Part shown: positions 1 through 7,120 of the stretch, one piece after another
Numbering within the stretch: position 1 is the stretch's first letter
Layout of the letters: each line of letters begins with the position of its first letter
Assembly: GCA_008933525.1 (NCBI GenBank)
Contig: WBUV01000071.1
Coordinates: forward strand, 1-10,782
Length of the DNA stretch: 10,782 bases
From: Bacteroidales bacterium
GTDB taxonomy: Bacteria; Bacteroidota; Bacteroidia; Bacteroidales; Tenuifilaceae
Direction of reading: 5' to 3'
The notes under the pieces: generated by a model
Told to the model about the DNA's origin: nothing
The model's input: the letters and a program-made list of their open reading frames with translations, nothing else
The model's database searches: none
Position numbers and translations under genes: made by a program

Positions 1-774
1 TCCTTTGTTGTTGGAATTGGTGGCGGAGTTGTTTGCGATATAGCAGGTTTTGTGGCATCTACATATATGCGTGGCGTGGAGTTTGGCTTTGTGGCTACAA
101 GCCTACTTGCTCAGGTCGATGCCAGCGTGGGAGGTAAAAATGGAGTTGATTTGGATGGATACAAAAATATTGTTGGAACATTCAACCAGCCCAAGTTTGT
201 TATCTGCGAAACTTCGATGCTGAAAACCTTGCCTGCGGTTGAACTTTCCAATGGTTTTGCCGAAATGGTAAAGCATTGCTTAATTGCCGATGCTGCAGAC
301 TTTGCATTTATGGAGAATAATATAGAGAAGTTAATGCAATGCGATGTTGAGGTAATAACTCCTTTGCTGGCAAAGTCGGTTCGCATTAAGGCAAGCGTTG
401 TAACTGCCGATGAACACGAGAAAGGTGATCGTAAAAAGTTGAACCTGGGTCACACCTGGGGGCATGCAGTGGAGAGAATATCGGGTTTGCCCCATGGGCA
501 AAGTGTAAGCATTGGACTTGAATTTGCGGCACGTTTATCAACAGAGAAAGGGCTGCTCGAAAAACGCGACTATATGCGATTGATGAACTTGCTTCGAGAA
601 CTTCAACTGCCAATCTGTACAAGCATTAATCCATTACGCATATTCGAAGCACTAACCAAGGATAAAAAAAAGGTTGACAATTCCGTTGATTTTATTTTGA
701 TGAAAGGGATTGGGAATGTTGTAATTGAGAGGTTGGAGTTGAATGAAATTAAGAGTTTTTTAGTTAGTCACTAA
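1..774 (+). CDS. aroB: 3-dehydroquinate synthase, 5' end outside window
   Basis: Converts DAHP to 3-dehydroquinate, the second step of the shikimate pathway, in the cytoplasm with NAD+ and a divalent metal. The reading frame is open from base 1, so the gene starts upstream. An internal GTG at base 52 is not the start, because the NAD-binding motif GIGGGVVCDIAGFVASTYMRG-type sequence is already complete by about base 72. Further family hallmarks follow: the LLAQVDASVGGKNGVD segment with DxSxGGKxGV, the NGFAEMVKH segment (KH metal/substrate region), and LNLGHTWGHAVE with the HTxGHAxE metal-binding histidines. About 258 residues are present of a usual 350-370, so roughly the first 100 are missing. 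The last codons (VSH, stop) lie inside a GTCACNN heptamer repeat. It is followed 27 bp later by aroD on the same strand. The identification is firm. Confidence 0.96.
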   Translation, partial: SFVVGIGGGVVCDIAGFVASTYMRGVEFGFVATSLLAQVDASVGGKNGVDLDGYKNIVGTFNQPKFVICETSMLKTLPAVELSNGFAEMVKHCLIADAADFAFMENNIEKLMQCDVEVITPLLAKSVRIKASVVTADEHEKGDRKKLNLGHTWGHAVERISGLPHGQSVSIGLEFAARLSTEKGLLEKRDYMRLMNLLRELQLPICTSINPLRIFEALTKDKKKVDNSVDFILMKGIGNVVIERLELNEIKSFLVSH

Positions 775-794
775 TCACCCGTCACTTGTCACTG
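767..794 (+). repeat. GTCACNN heptamer tandem repeat, 4 units
   Basis: Four in-phase 7-nt units, GTCACTA, ATCACCC, GTCACTT and GTCACTG, cover the aroB stop codon and the aroB-aroD spacer. Seven A residues follow and then the aroD ATG. The same GTCACNN family appears again as four units at 1559-1586 across the aroE start. The function is unknown; they resemble the short heptameric tandem repeats (STRR) described in cyanobacteria. Confidence 0.85.
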
Positions 795-801
795 AAAAAA
801 A

Positions 802-1446
802 ATGCATCCAAAAATTTGTTTATCCATAGGGAATGTTACTTACGATGAGGCGCTAAAACATCTCAACGATGTTTCGTTGGCCGAAATCAGAATGGATTTA
901 TTGGACTTCTCCAACGAACAGTTTTCCTCACTTTTCAGTCGGGGAAAATGTGTAATTGCCACTTATCGCTCCGATAACCATTTCGACGTTTTGTTCTCAA
1001 AGTATAGTCAGGCAATTGAGTTTGGTTGCACTTGTGTTGATATAGATATAAATGTACCCGAAATTTATCGCGATAGAATTGCCGATTTAGCGCATAGTAT
1101 GAATCGCAAGGTAATTCTGTCGTACCATAATTATGAGAAAACACCCAGTCATAAGGATTTGATTCGTGTAATTGATAAATTACGCACGTCTGGTGCTGAT
1201 ATTGTAAAAATTGCATGTATAGCTAACAGTGCCGAGGATTGCTCCAGAGTTCTAGGATTGTACGAAAATCATACGAAACTTGTAGCTTTTTGTATGGGCG
1301 AAATTGGTAAAATTACCCGCTTATCCGCACTATTGCTTGGCGCTCCGTTTACCTATGCGTCAATTAAAGGGAAAGAAGTTGCTCCCGGTCAAATGAGTTA
1401 TGATGTGGTTGAGAGTATGTTAAAGATGATGGAAGTGAGAAGTTAG
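802..1446 (+). CDS. aroD: type I 3-dehydroquinate dehydratase
   Basis: Dehydrates 3-dehydroquinate to 3-dehydroshikimate through a Schiff base. The protein is 214 residues, somewhat shorter than the roughly 250 of the E. coli enzyme. The type I signature residues are all present: ExRxD at E28-R30-D32 (AEIRMDLL), general-base His at H109 (ILSYHNYEKT), Schiff-base Lys at K136 (DIVKIA), the MGxxGxxxR segment with R173, and Gln197 in the APGQMSY loop. The H109-K136 spacing of 27 matches the H143-K170 spacing in E. coli. The start is the first ATG after a run of A residues 27 bp past aroB, with no Shine-Dalgarno. The final codons (EVRS, stop) are inside a GAAGNNN heptamer array. aroE follows directly, the same order as in fused AroDE proteins of plants and Chlamydia. 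From memory, many Bacteroidota use the unrelated type II enzyme (AroQ), so this version is of interest. Confidence 0.94.
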   Translation: MHPKICLSIGNVTYDEALKHLNDVSLAEIRMDLLDFSNEQFSSLFSRGKCVIATYRSDNHFDVLFSKYSQAIEFGCTCVDIDINVPEIYRDRIADLAHSMNRKVILSYHNYEKTPSHKDLIRVIDKLRTSGADIVKIACIANSAEDCSRVLGLYENHTKLVAFCMGEIGKITRLSALLLGAPFTYASIKGKEVAPGQMSYDVVESMLKMMEVRS

Positions 1447-1529
1447 AAGAAAGAAGTGGGAAGTAGGAGGCGAGAAGAAGGAAGTTAGAAGAAAGAAAAA
1501 GGAAGCGGGAAGATGGGAGTTAGAAGAAA
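1432..1529 (+). repeat. GAAGNNN heptamer tandem array, 14 units
   Basis: Fourteen consecutive 7-nt units without a phase break, nearly all of the form GAAGNNN (GAAGTGA, GAAGTTA, GAAGAAA, GAAGTGG, GAAGTAG and so on; divergent units are GAGGCGA, GAAAAAG and GGAGTTA). One strand is almost pure purine. The doublet GAAGTTA-GAAGAAA recurs at 1439 and 1481, and with one change at 1516, so there is a 35-42 nt higher-order period. It begins inside the last codons of aroD and fills the aroD-aroE spacer. Confidence 0.9.
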
Positions 1530-1553
1530 GTAAGAATTTTAGAAGTTTGTAAC

Positions 1554-2513
1554 ATGATGTCACCAGTCACTAGTCACCAGTCACAAAGAAAATATTACGC
1601 CGTTTTTGGCAAACCAATCCTTCATAGCCGAAGCCCACAGCTTTTCAACTCGGTTTTTGAAAAGTCGGGTTTGGATGCATTCTATACACGAATCAGGGCA
1701 TTAAGTGGTAAGGATGTGGTTGAAATAATAAAAAACCTGAATATTTCGGGGGCTAACATTACCACTCCATTCAAGGAGGAGGTGATGCCCTATCTGGATT
1801 TTATCGCCGACGATGCTAAACTTATTGGCGGAGTTAATACAATTGTTAATGCCGATGGTAAATTATCGGGTTACAATACCGACCATTTCGGTGTTACCCG
1901 TTCGCTTATAGAATCGGGCTTGAACTTGAATGGGCTGAAATGTCTTATACTTGGTGCAGGTCCTGCTGCTAGGGCTGCCGTTTATGGCTTAGTGAAAAAT
2001 GGTGCAGAGGTTGCTGTTTCTAATCGCACTCATTCTAAAGCAGAACTTATTGCTAATGATTTTGGCTTTAGAGCAATCGAGATTGATAAGGTTAACGCTG
2101 TGATTGGAGAATTTGATGTTGTAATATCTACTCTCTTGCCCGACGCTAATCCAATAAGCGATGTTGATTTGCCTGCAAAGTTAACTATTCTCGATGCAAA
2201 CTACCGAATGTCGAATTTTGGTATGTATGCTGAGGCTTTCGATTGTAAAATAATATCAGGAAAGCGCTGGCTTATCAACCAAGCGGTTGAATCGTTTAAA
2301 TTGTACTTTGGAGTTGATCCCGATATTAAAGCAATGGAAAAAGGACTTAGCGTTGATTTGGTCAGGAGTTCGATAAATGCAATTCCCTACTCTTCGGGTG
2401 CTAGGTTTGTAAATTTGATAAAAACAGATATTGTTATATCGCTCCCTGCAGCGCAGGTCGATTGTTTAAATACTTTTTTAGATGAAGAGGTTTGTAAAGT
2501 CTTCGGCAGTTAG
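1554..2513 (+). CDS. aroE: shikimate dehydrogenase with C-terminal extension
   Basis: Reduces 3-dehydroshikimate to shikimate with NADPH. Visible family residues include the substrate-site HSRSP (24-28), TPFK with catalytic Lys74, GGVNTI with Asn95, YNTD with Asp110, the dinucleotide-binding loop GAGPAAR (134-140), NRT (157-159, NADP phosphate contact) and INQAVESF with Gln243. The catalytic fold is complete by about residue 264. A further 55 residues with no recognisable motif extend to 319, against a usual 260-290. Only two ATGs (1554, 1557) can serve as start: no ATG, GTG or TTG follows in frame before the conserved YYAVFGK. As a result residues 3-11 are encoded by GTCACNN heptamers rather than by conserved aroE sequence. 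The 3' end overlaps aroA by 32 nt, which suggests translational coupling. Identification is firm; the exact start and the role of the extension are not. Confidence 0.93.
   Translation: MMSPVTSHQSQRKYYAVFGKPILHSRSPQLFNSVFEKSGLDAFYTRIRALSGKDVVEIIKNLNISGANITTPFKEEVMPYLDFIADDAKLIGGVNTIVNADGKLSGYNTDHFGVTRSLIESGLNLNGLKCLILGAGPAARAAVYGLVKNGAEVAVSNRTHSKAELIANDFGFRAIEIDKVNAVIGEFDVVISTLLPDANPISDVDLPAKLTILDANYRMSNFGMYAEAFDCKIISGKRWLINQAVESFKLYFGVDPDIKAMEKGLSVDLVRSSINAIPYSSGARFVNLIKTDIVISLPAAQVDCLNTFLDEEVCKVFGS
1559..1586 (+). repeat. GTCACNN heptamer repeat inside aroE start region
   Basis: Four perfect-phase units, GTCACCA, GTCACTA, GTCACCA and GTCACAA, begin 2 nt after the second possible aroE ATG. 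They are read as the N-terminal residues SPVTSHQSQ. Seven is not a multiple of three, so gain or loss of one unit would put both ATGs out of frame with aroE. Confidence 0.88.
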
Positions 2514-3732
2514 TGGCGTGATTCAGGCACCTGCATCCAAAAGCGTTGCACAAAGGGCAATTGCGCTTGCATCTATGTCCGATGGACGTTCAGAGATTTT
2601 GAATGCTGGAAATAGTGACGATTGCCATGCGGCAATTCGTGTTTGCAGGGAATTGGGAGCAACTATTGATGGCGATGCTAATCAACTAATTGTTGATGGT
2701 GGACTAAAACTTCCTGCACGTCCGCTGAACTGTGGCGAGTCGGGATTAAGCATTCGGATGTTTTCGCCAATTGCATCAACACTTAATGGCGATATAACCT
2801 TGATTGGTGAAGGTTCACTGATGAATAGACCGATGCAGATAATTACCGATGCGTTGAATCAGTTCGGTGTTGAGTGTTCTACTGCAAATGGTTTTCTGCC
2901 AATACAGGTAAAAGGGCCAATGAAAGGTGGGCAAATCAGCGTAGATGGCTCATTAAGTTCGCAAGTGCTTACGGGTTTGCTTATGGCTTCGCCAATGGCA
3001 AGTTCCGATGTAACAATATTGGTCGATAATCTCAAAAGCATTCCCTACGTGCAGCTAACTATCGATATGATGCGTAAGTTCGGTGTTGATGTTGAAAATT
3101 TCAATAATTCAGAATTCAGAATTAAAGCACCTCAGCGCTACAAGCCCTGCAAGTATAATGTTGAGGGCGATTGGAGTGGTGCTGCCTTTCTGCTTGTTGC
3201 TGGTGCAATTGCTGGAGAGGTTGAGGTGACGAACCTTAATCCACGCACGCTTCAGGCCGATAGGGCAATTATCAATGCGTTAATGTGGAGTGGTGCATAC
3301 GTTTCTATTCGCGAGAATAGCATTTTTGTAAAAAAGGAGAGTTTAGCTGGCTTTGATTTCGACGCCACGCATTGTCCCGATTTGTTCCCTCCGTTAGTAG
3401 CACTTGCTTCGCATTGTGTTGGAGAATCAAAAATTCTGGGCGTTGGCCGACTAAAAGTAAAGGAGAGCGATAGGGCTGCAACGCTTATGGAGGAATTCAC
3501 TAAATTGGGAATCGATATTAAGGTACAGGACGATTTAATGATAATTCAAGGTGGAAACCCACAATCGACTAAAGTTCAATCGCACGGCGACCATCGCATT
3601 GCAATGGCTTGTGCAGTTGCCACGTTAAACGGTAATTGCGAGGTTGAGATTGATGGTGCCGAAGCCGTATCGAAGAGTTATCCAGATTTTTTTGAAGATT
3701 TGGAGCAGTTAGTTAATTTGAAAATGAGTTAA
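2482..3732 (+). CDS. aroA: EPSP synthase (3-phosphoshikimate 1-carboxyvinyltransferase)
   Basis: Joins PEP to shikimate-3-phosphate to give EPSP. Its 416 residues are normal for the family. Motifs in order: APASKSVAQR with Lys20, NCGESGLSIRMF (83-94) at the PEP-binding loop, GSLMNRPMQ (111-119), SLSSQVLTGLLMA (157-169), CPDLFPPLVALA with the catalytic-type Asp300, RLKVKESDR (323-331) and SHGDHRIAMA (368-376). The PEP loop reads E-S-G-L where the E. coli enzyme has N-A-G-T. Ser112 stands where E. coli has Arg124, as in class II enzymes. The start is the ATG right after an in-frame TAG (2479-2481), 32 nt inside aroE. The protein begins at the usual distance from the SKS motif. The shikimate kinase that would make its substrate is not in this window. 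Confidence 0.95.
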   Translation: MKRFVKSSAVSGVIQAPASKSVAQRAIALASMSDGRSEILNAGNSDDCHAAIRVCRELGATIDGDANQLIVDGGLKLPARPLNCGESGLSIRMFSPIASTLNGDITLIGEGSLMNRPMQIITDALNQFGVECSTANGFLPIQVKGPMKGGQISVDGSLSSQVLTGLLMASPMASSDVTILVDNLKSIPYVQLTIDMMRKFGVDVENFNNSEFRIKAPQRYKPCKYNVEGDWSGAAFLLVAGAIAGEVEVTNLNPRTLQADRAIINALMWSGAYVSIRENSIFVKKESLAGFDFDATHCPDLFPPLVALASHCVGESKILGVGRLKVKESDRAATLMEEFTKLGIDIKVQDDLMIIQGGNPQSTKVQSHGDHRIAMACAVATLNGNCEVEIDGAEAVSKSYPDFFEDLEQLVNLKMS

Positions 3733-3737
3733 TTCGG

Positions 3738-3784
3738 TAATGAGTAAATAAGTGAATAAGTTATTAGGTCATTAAGTAAATTTG
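3738..3784 (+). repeat. octamer tandem repeat, about 5 units
   Basis: After a 7-nt unit TAATGAG come five 8-nt units in phase: TAAATAAG, TGAATAAG, TTATTAGG, TCATTAAG and TAAATTTG, with a shared T..WTWRG pattern. It lies just past the aroA stop. The units are more diverged than those of the heptamer tracts, so this is a weaker call. Confidence 0.6.
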
Positions 3785-3813
3785 ACAATTAGATACGACG
3801 GTAAAGCAACAAA

Positions 3814-3872
3814 TAACTGATTAACCTATAACCTATTCTCTCGATAACCTAATAACTAAATCACCCAGTTAC
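3814..3872 (+). repeat. TAACCTA heptamer repeat ending at the aroC start
   Basis: Units are TAACTGA, TAACCTA, TAACCTA, a 9-nt interruption, TAACCTA, ATAACTA, AATCACC and CAGTTAC. The last unit abuts the aroC ATG. The ending ACTAAATCACCCAGTTAC resembles the GTCACNN units at 767-794, so the tracts may be one family of drifting heptamers. Confidence 0.75.
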
Positions 3873-4844
3873 ATGAACACATTCGGACGAATATTCAGAA
3901 TATCAATCTTTGGCGAGTCGCACGGCCCAGCTGTTGGGGTTACTATCGATGGTGTTAAACCCGGATTGCCATTACAGATAGATGATTTTACACACGATAT
4001 TTCTCGTCGTAAATCTGGTGCAAAAGGAACCACTCCACGAGTTGAGGACGATATTCCCGAGATAATCTCTGGTTGGTTTAATGGTTTTACCACAGGAGCT
4101 CCGCTCACTATAATATTCAGGAATGCAAACACCCAATCGGCCGATTACGAGCGCATAAAGGATTTACTACGACCTGGACACGCCGACTTTGTTGCACATC
4201 AAAAATTCAACGGATACAACGATTACCGTGGCGGAGGACACTTCTCGGGTCGTTTAACCCTTGCACTGGTTGCTGCTGGCGTTATTGCAAAAAAGATGAT
4301 AGAGCCAATAAGCATAAATGCCAAGTTGATTTCGGTTGGAGGAAGTGGCGATATAGAGGGAACAATAAGCAAGGCGCTCGAAAGTGGCGATTCTGTTGGA
4401 GGAATAGTTGAGTGTAGAGCAAACAATTTGCCTATAGGATTAGGCGAACCATTCTTCGATTCGGTTGAATCGCTTATTAGCCATATCGTTTTTGCTGTTC
4501 CAGCAATAAAGGGAATTGAGTTTGGTTCAGGCTTTTCTGCTGCAGCAATGACAGGCTCTCAGCATAACGATAAATTCATAGACGCCCAAGGCACAACATC
4601 AACAAATAACGCTGGCGGAATCTCTGGCGGAATAACAAATGGCAACGAGTTGGTTTTTCGAGTAGCCGTAAAGCCCACATCGAGCATAGGTATTCAGCAG
4701 CAAACAATTAATCTTGCCAACGGCCAAGTGGAAAATCTGGATATCAAAGGTCGTCACGATGCTTGTATAGCATTGCGTGTTCCTGTGGTTGTCGAGGCGG
4801 TTACAGCAATTGTGATGGCCGATTTGTTGCTTGTTCGCAAATAA
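3873..4844 (+). CDS. aroC: chorismate synthase
   Basis: Converts EPSP to chorismate by anti-1,4-elimination using reduced FMN; this is the last step of the common aromatic pathway. Signatures: FGESHGPAVGVTIDGVKPG near residues 14-32 (the GESHGxxxG motif), RGGGHFSGRLTLALVAAG around 120-140, and the C-terminal GRHDACIALRVPVVVEA. The 323 residues are somewhat short for the family (about 350-390), but all three signatures are intact and the frame is uninterrupted. The RGGGHFSGR variant recalls clostridial-type enzymes, from memory. The start ATG directly follows a TAAC-type heptamer tract and has no Shine-Dalgarno. It is the last gene of the aro block and is followed by a hairpin shared with a convergent gene. 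Confidence 0.95.
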   Translation: MNTFGRIFRISIFGESHGPAVGVTIDGVKPGLPLQIDDFTHDISRRKSGAKGTTPRVEDDIPEIISGWFNGFTTGAPLTIIFRNANTQSADYERIKDLLRPGHADFVAHQKFNGYNDYRGGGHFSGRLTLALVAAGVIAKKMIEPISINAKLISVGGSGDIEGTISKALESGDSVGGIVECRANNLPIGLGEPFFDSVESLISHIVFAVPAIKGIEFGSGFSAAAMTGSQHNDKFIDAQGTTSTNNAGGISGGITNGNELVFRVAVKPTSSIGIQQQTINLANGQVENLDIKGRHDACIALRVPVVVEAVTAIVMADLLLVRK

Positions 4845-4846
4845 AA

Positions 4847-4877
4847 TACCCCTTTCGTTATTATAACAAAAGGGGTA
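4847..4877 (-). terminator. hairpin terminator between convergent genes
   Basis: Near-perfect 15-nt arms, TACCCCTTTCGTTAT (4847-4861) and ATAACAAAAGGGGTA (4863-4877), have one mismatch, which becomes a G-U pair on the minus transcript. On the minus strand the stem is followed by TTTTATTT, so it is a good intrinsic terminator for the protease gene that ends at 4894. On the plus strand the stem is preceded by A residues and lacks a clear U-tract, so it would end aroC less efficiently. Confidence 0.8.
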
Positions 4878-4893
4878 AGTGTGAAAGCGAGTT

Positions 4894-6396
4894 CTATTGA
4901 ACTGCAGTAAGTGCATTTATTGAACCCCATCCAAAATCGGAACTTTTGTTTGGATAGAGCGATGCAGATTGTTTCATTCTTGTCAATACTTGATCTCTAG
5001 TCCAAGTAGGATATTTTCCCCAAATTAATGCAGCAATACCTGCAGTGGTTGATGTTGCCACTGATGAACCACCAACATAGTTCCTTGTGTTGTTGAAGAA
5101 TCCAAGACAAACCGATCTTCTGTTTGCATCGTTGGCGCGTTGCATAATCACTGTAAAATCAATTTTACTTCCTTTGTGGCAAACGTCACATTCGGTGTAG
5201 CCGCTACCATCGGTAATGCCTGTTGTTGCAACTGTTTCAGCCATGCTTGCTGGGAAAATTACACCTACAAAGTTGGTAAAAGTGGTTGAGGTTCCGCCTG
5301 CTGCAACAATCATCTTACCTTTTGAGTATGCATATTTAACTGCATCGCTAATACTTCCAACTGTGAATATGTGTCCAATGGACATTGATATTACTTTTAC
5401 ACTGGACATATTTGCTAACTCGGTTAATGCACGGCTAACACCACGTTGCTCATGGTATCCGTCCAGCACAACATCGCCAGTAGCTCTGTAAGCAACCAAG
5501 TTGCAGTTGTATGCCACGCCAACAGGATATCCTAAATTATTGCGAGGTGCAGCAAGAGTTGCAGCCATTAAAGTTCCGTGTCCACATTTATCGGCAGAGC
5601 CATCGGTTGTGGTTGACCAAGGCCAAATGGAATTAACATACACGCCATATTTTGAGATTGTTCGACCCGAAGAGTAACCTTGGTTAAAGTTTGAACCGAG
5701 CAACGATTGCTCCGATGATACACCTGTGTCGATAAGCCCTACAGTTACTCCACTACCTGTACTGTAAGTCCATGCACTTGGAATGTTATGCTTGTAGTAT
5801 GTCCATGAAACTTGACAGTTTGGCGAAACTACAGTGTAATCGCCCGAGTTAATTGTCTCTGGATCGGTATTACAGCCAGAGTCGCTCTTTGCCATTGGTT
5901 CGAATGCAAAGTATTGGTAGTTCGAGGGTTCCATGTAACGAATTTTCTTATTCTTCTTCAACTCAACAAGAGTCTCAATTTCCTTCACATAAACATCCAT
6001 AAAGTTTAGCTCTTTCCCTTCGGCAATAATTATACTCTCGCCTTTACGGGCACTCTCGGTCGAGTTTTTTTCGAGAATGTTTATCTGGTCTAAAATTTCC
6101 TTCTTTGCAAGTTCGGATTTTTTTGTGTTTAACGATGCGAAAGGTTGATCGTCGTAACCAATGGTCAGAATGTTATTGCCGTGTGTAAGGGCGCTCCATA
6201 GTACAAAAACATCAACTTTGTTCCAGTCGAAGTCGCCTGTTTTATTCAACGTCTCCCTTATAATGTTGTTGATTTCTTGTCCTGTTAGCGGAACTTTAGG
6301 ATAATTCTCAAGGTACGATTCCTTTTTATCATCTTTGTTACAGCCACCAATGGCTATTAAGGTTAAAACAATAACCCAAATGCTAAATTTCTTCAT
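4894..6396 (-). CDS. S8 (subtilisin-family) peptidase, surface lipoprotein
   Basis: Predicted secreted serine endopeptidase. A 19-residue type II signal peptide (MKKFSIWVIVLTLIAIGGC) ends in lipobox Cys19. The residues after it, NKDDKKE, resemble the K/D/E-rich lipoprotein export signal reported for Bacteroidetes surface lipoproteins. Residues 20 to about 190 look like a linker and propeptide, ending near KIRYMEPSN like inhibitor-I9 propeptides. The catalytic domain has Asp223 (GLIDTGV), His273 (CGHGTLMAAT) and Ser445 (GGSSVATSTTAG). Where subtilisins have AAGN with the oxyanion-hole Asn, this protein has AAGG (365-368). Six Cys in the catalytic part (for example 271, 298, 403, 406, 430) may form disulfides. 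It ends at residue 500 with no C-terminal sorting domain. It is convergent with aroC and divergent from ridA, so it is probably a single-gene unit. Family assignment is strong; the substrate is unknown. Confidence 0.92.
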   Translation of the reverse strand: MKKFSIWVIVLTLIAIGGCNKDDKKESYLENYPKVPLTGQEINNIIRETLNKTGDFDWNKVDVFVLWSALTHGNNILTIGYDDQPFASLNTKKSELAKKEILDQINILEKNSTESARKGESIIIAEGKELNFMDVYVKEIETLVELKKNKKIRYMEPSNYQYFAFEPMAKSDSGCNTDPETINSGDYTVVSPNCQVSWTYYKHNIPSAWTYSTGSGVTVGLIDTGVSSEQSLLGSNFNQGYSSGRTISKYGVYVNSIWPWSTTTDGSADKCGHGTLMAATLAAPRNNLGYPVGVAYNCNLVAYRATGDVVLDGYHEQRGVSRALTELANMSSVKVISMSIGHIFTVGSISDAVKYAYSKGKMIVAAGGTSTTFTNFVGVIFPASMAETVATTGITDGSGYTECDVCHKGSKIDFTVIMQRANDANRRSVCLGFFNNTRNYVGGSSVATSTTAGIAALIWGKYPTWTRDQVLTRMKQSASLYPNKSSDFGWGSINALTAVQ

Positions 6397-6690
6397 TTGT
6401 TTTTAGTTTTGTTGGTTAGTAATTAAGGTTGTTTAGGTGTTTGTGTGAATAATTGTACGAAATATATGAAATAATTTAATTGTCTTAACTTATGTGTAAG
6501 ATATTGTTTAATAGAATGATAGTAAACAGAAAAAATCACCACCGATTATCGAATTAGTATTCAAATCCGAAGGTTGTTTCACAGAGAAATCTTTTTTGTA
6601 TAATAATTTTTCCGTCAATCAATACAGGTGATTATTGGCTGCGATAAGTTAACTTTGCATAATTATTACCCATTTATATAACCAAATACC
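6397..6690. other. divergent intergenic region, protease/ridA
   Basis: AT-rich 294 nt with no convincing gene. It contains the ridA -7 element (6650-6657). On the minus strand a one-mismatch TATATTTC at 6459-6466 is the best candidate -7 element for the protease, about 63 nt upstream of its ATG, but it has no clear -33 partner. Confidence 0.5.
6650..6657 (+). promoter_or_regulatory. Bacteroidetes-type -7 promoter element of ridA
   Basis: TAACTTTG matches the Bacteroidetes sigma-ABfr consensus TAnnTTTG exactly and lies 33 nt before the ridA ATG. This would give a leader of about 25-28 nt. No good TTTG is present about 19 nt further upstream (TTGG at 6635 is too close), so the -33 half is weak. 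Confidence 0.55.
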
Positions 6691-7062
6691 ATGAGAATTA
6701 TTGAAACACCAAATATGCCTAAGAGCAACGGTCACTACTCGCAGTGTGTTGAGCATAATGGGATATTGTACCTTGCAGGACAGTTGCCACGAATACCTGA
6801 AACCAGAGCTATTCCGGAGGGAATTGAGGCGCAAACACATCAGGTTTTGAGTAATATTGAGAAAATACTCACCGAGGCAGGTAGTGGTAAGGACAAAGTT
6901 TTGCAGGTGCGGGTTTACGTTTCCGATATTAAATACTGGGATACAGTTAACGGTATTTACGCCAGCTTTTTTGGTCAGTACAAACCAGCAAGAGTTGTAA
7001 TACCCACTCGCGATTTGCATCATGGTGCTTTAATTGAGGTAGAGGTTACTGCTTTTGTTTAA
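6691..7062 (+). CDS. ridA: RidA/YjgF-family enamine/imine deaminase
   Basis: Predicted cytoplasmic deaminase that hydrolyses reactive enamine/imine intermediates such as 2-aminoacrylate, which are released by PLP enzymes. The 123 residues are within the normal range (about 125-130). True RidA hallmarks are visible: HYSQCV with Tyr16-Ser17, LYLAGQLPR, IEAQTHQVLSNIEKIL, VRVYVSD, NGIYASFF, KPAR with the carboxylate-binding Arg101, and GALIEVEVTAFV with Glu116. Having both the Arg and the Glu supports real deaminase activity rather than an inactive Rid paralogue. The start is the ATG 33 nt past an exact TAnnTTTG element. It is followed by a long repeat-containing spacer, so it is probably monocistronic. 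Subfamily details cannot be settled by eye. Confidence 0.92.
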   Translation: MRIIETPNMPKSNGHYSQCVEHNGILYLAGQLPRIPETRAIPEGIEAQTHQVLSNIEKILTEAGSGKDKVLQVRVYVSDIKYWDTVNGIYASFFGQYKPARVVIPTRDLHHGALIEVEVTAFV

Positions 7063-7120
7063 ATAAGGAGCTTAGTGTTGTGGTGATAGGATAATTCATA
7101 CTGAAAAAAATGATGTTTTT

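Noticed and set aside
2349..2513. AroE tail as a fused shikimate kinase
   Set aside because: It is only 55 residues and has no P-loop GxxGxGKT/S, so it cannot be the missing kinase.
3873..4844. aroC as a truncated gene
   Set aside because: The protein is short for the family, but all three signature regions are intact, including the C-terminal one. It is therefore probably complete.
6599..6604. TATAAT as a sigma70-type -10 box
   Set aside because: The E. coli consensus is not the main Bacteroidota promoter form, and the nearest TTGTTT is at a poor 19-nt spacing. The downstream TAACTTTG is a better candidate.
6649..7023. Minus-strand frame opposite ridA
   Set aside because: Antisense shadow of a clear RidA gene; rich in Cys/Trp/Asn, with no motif.
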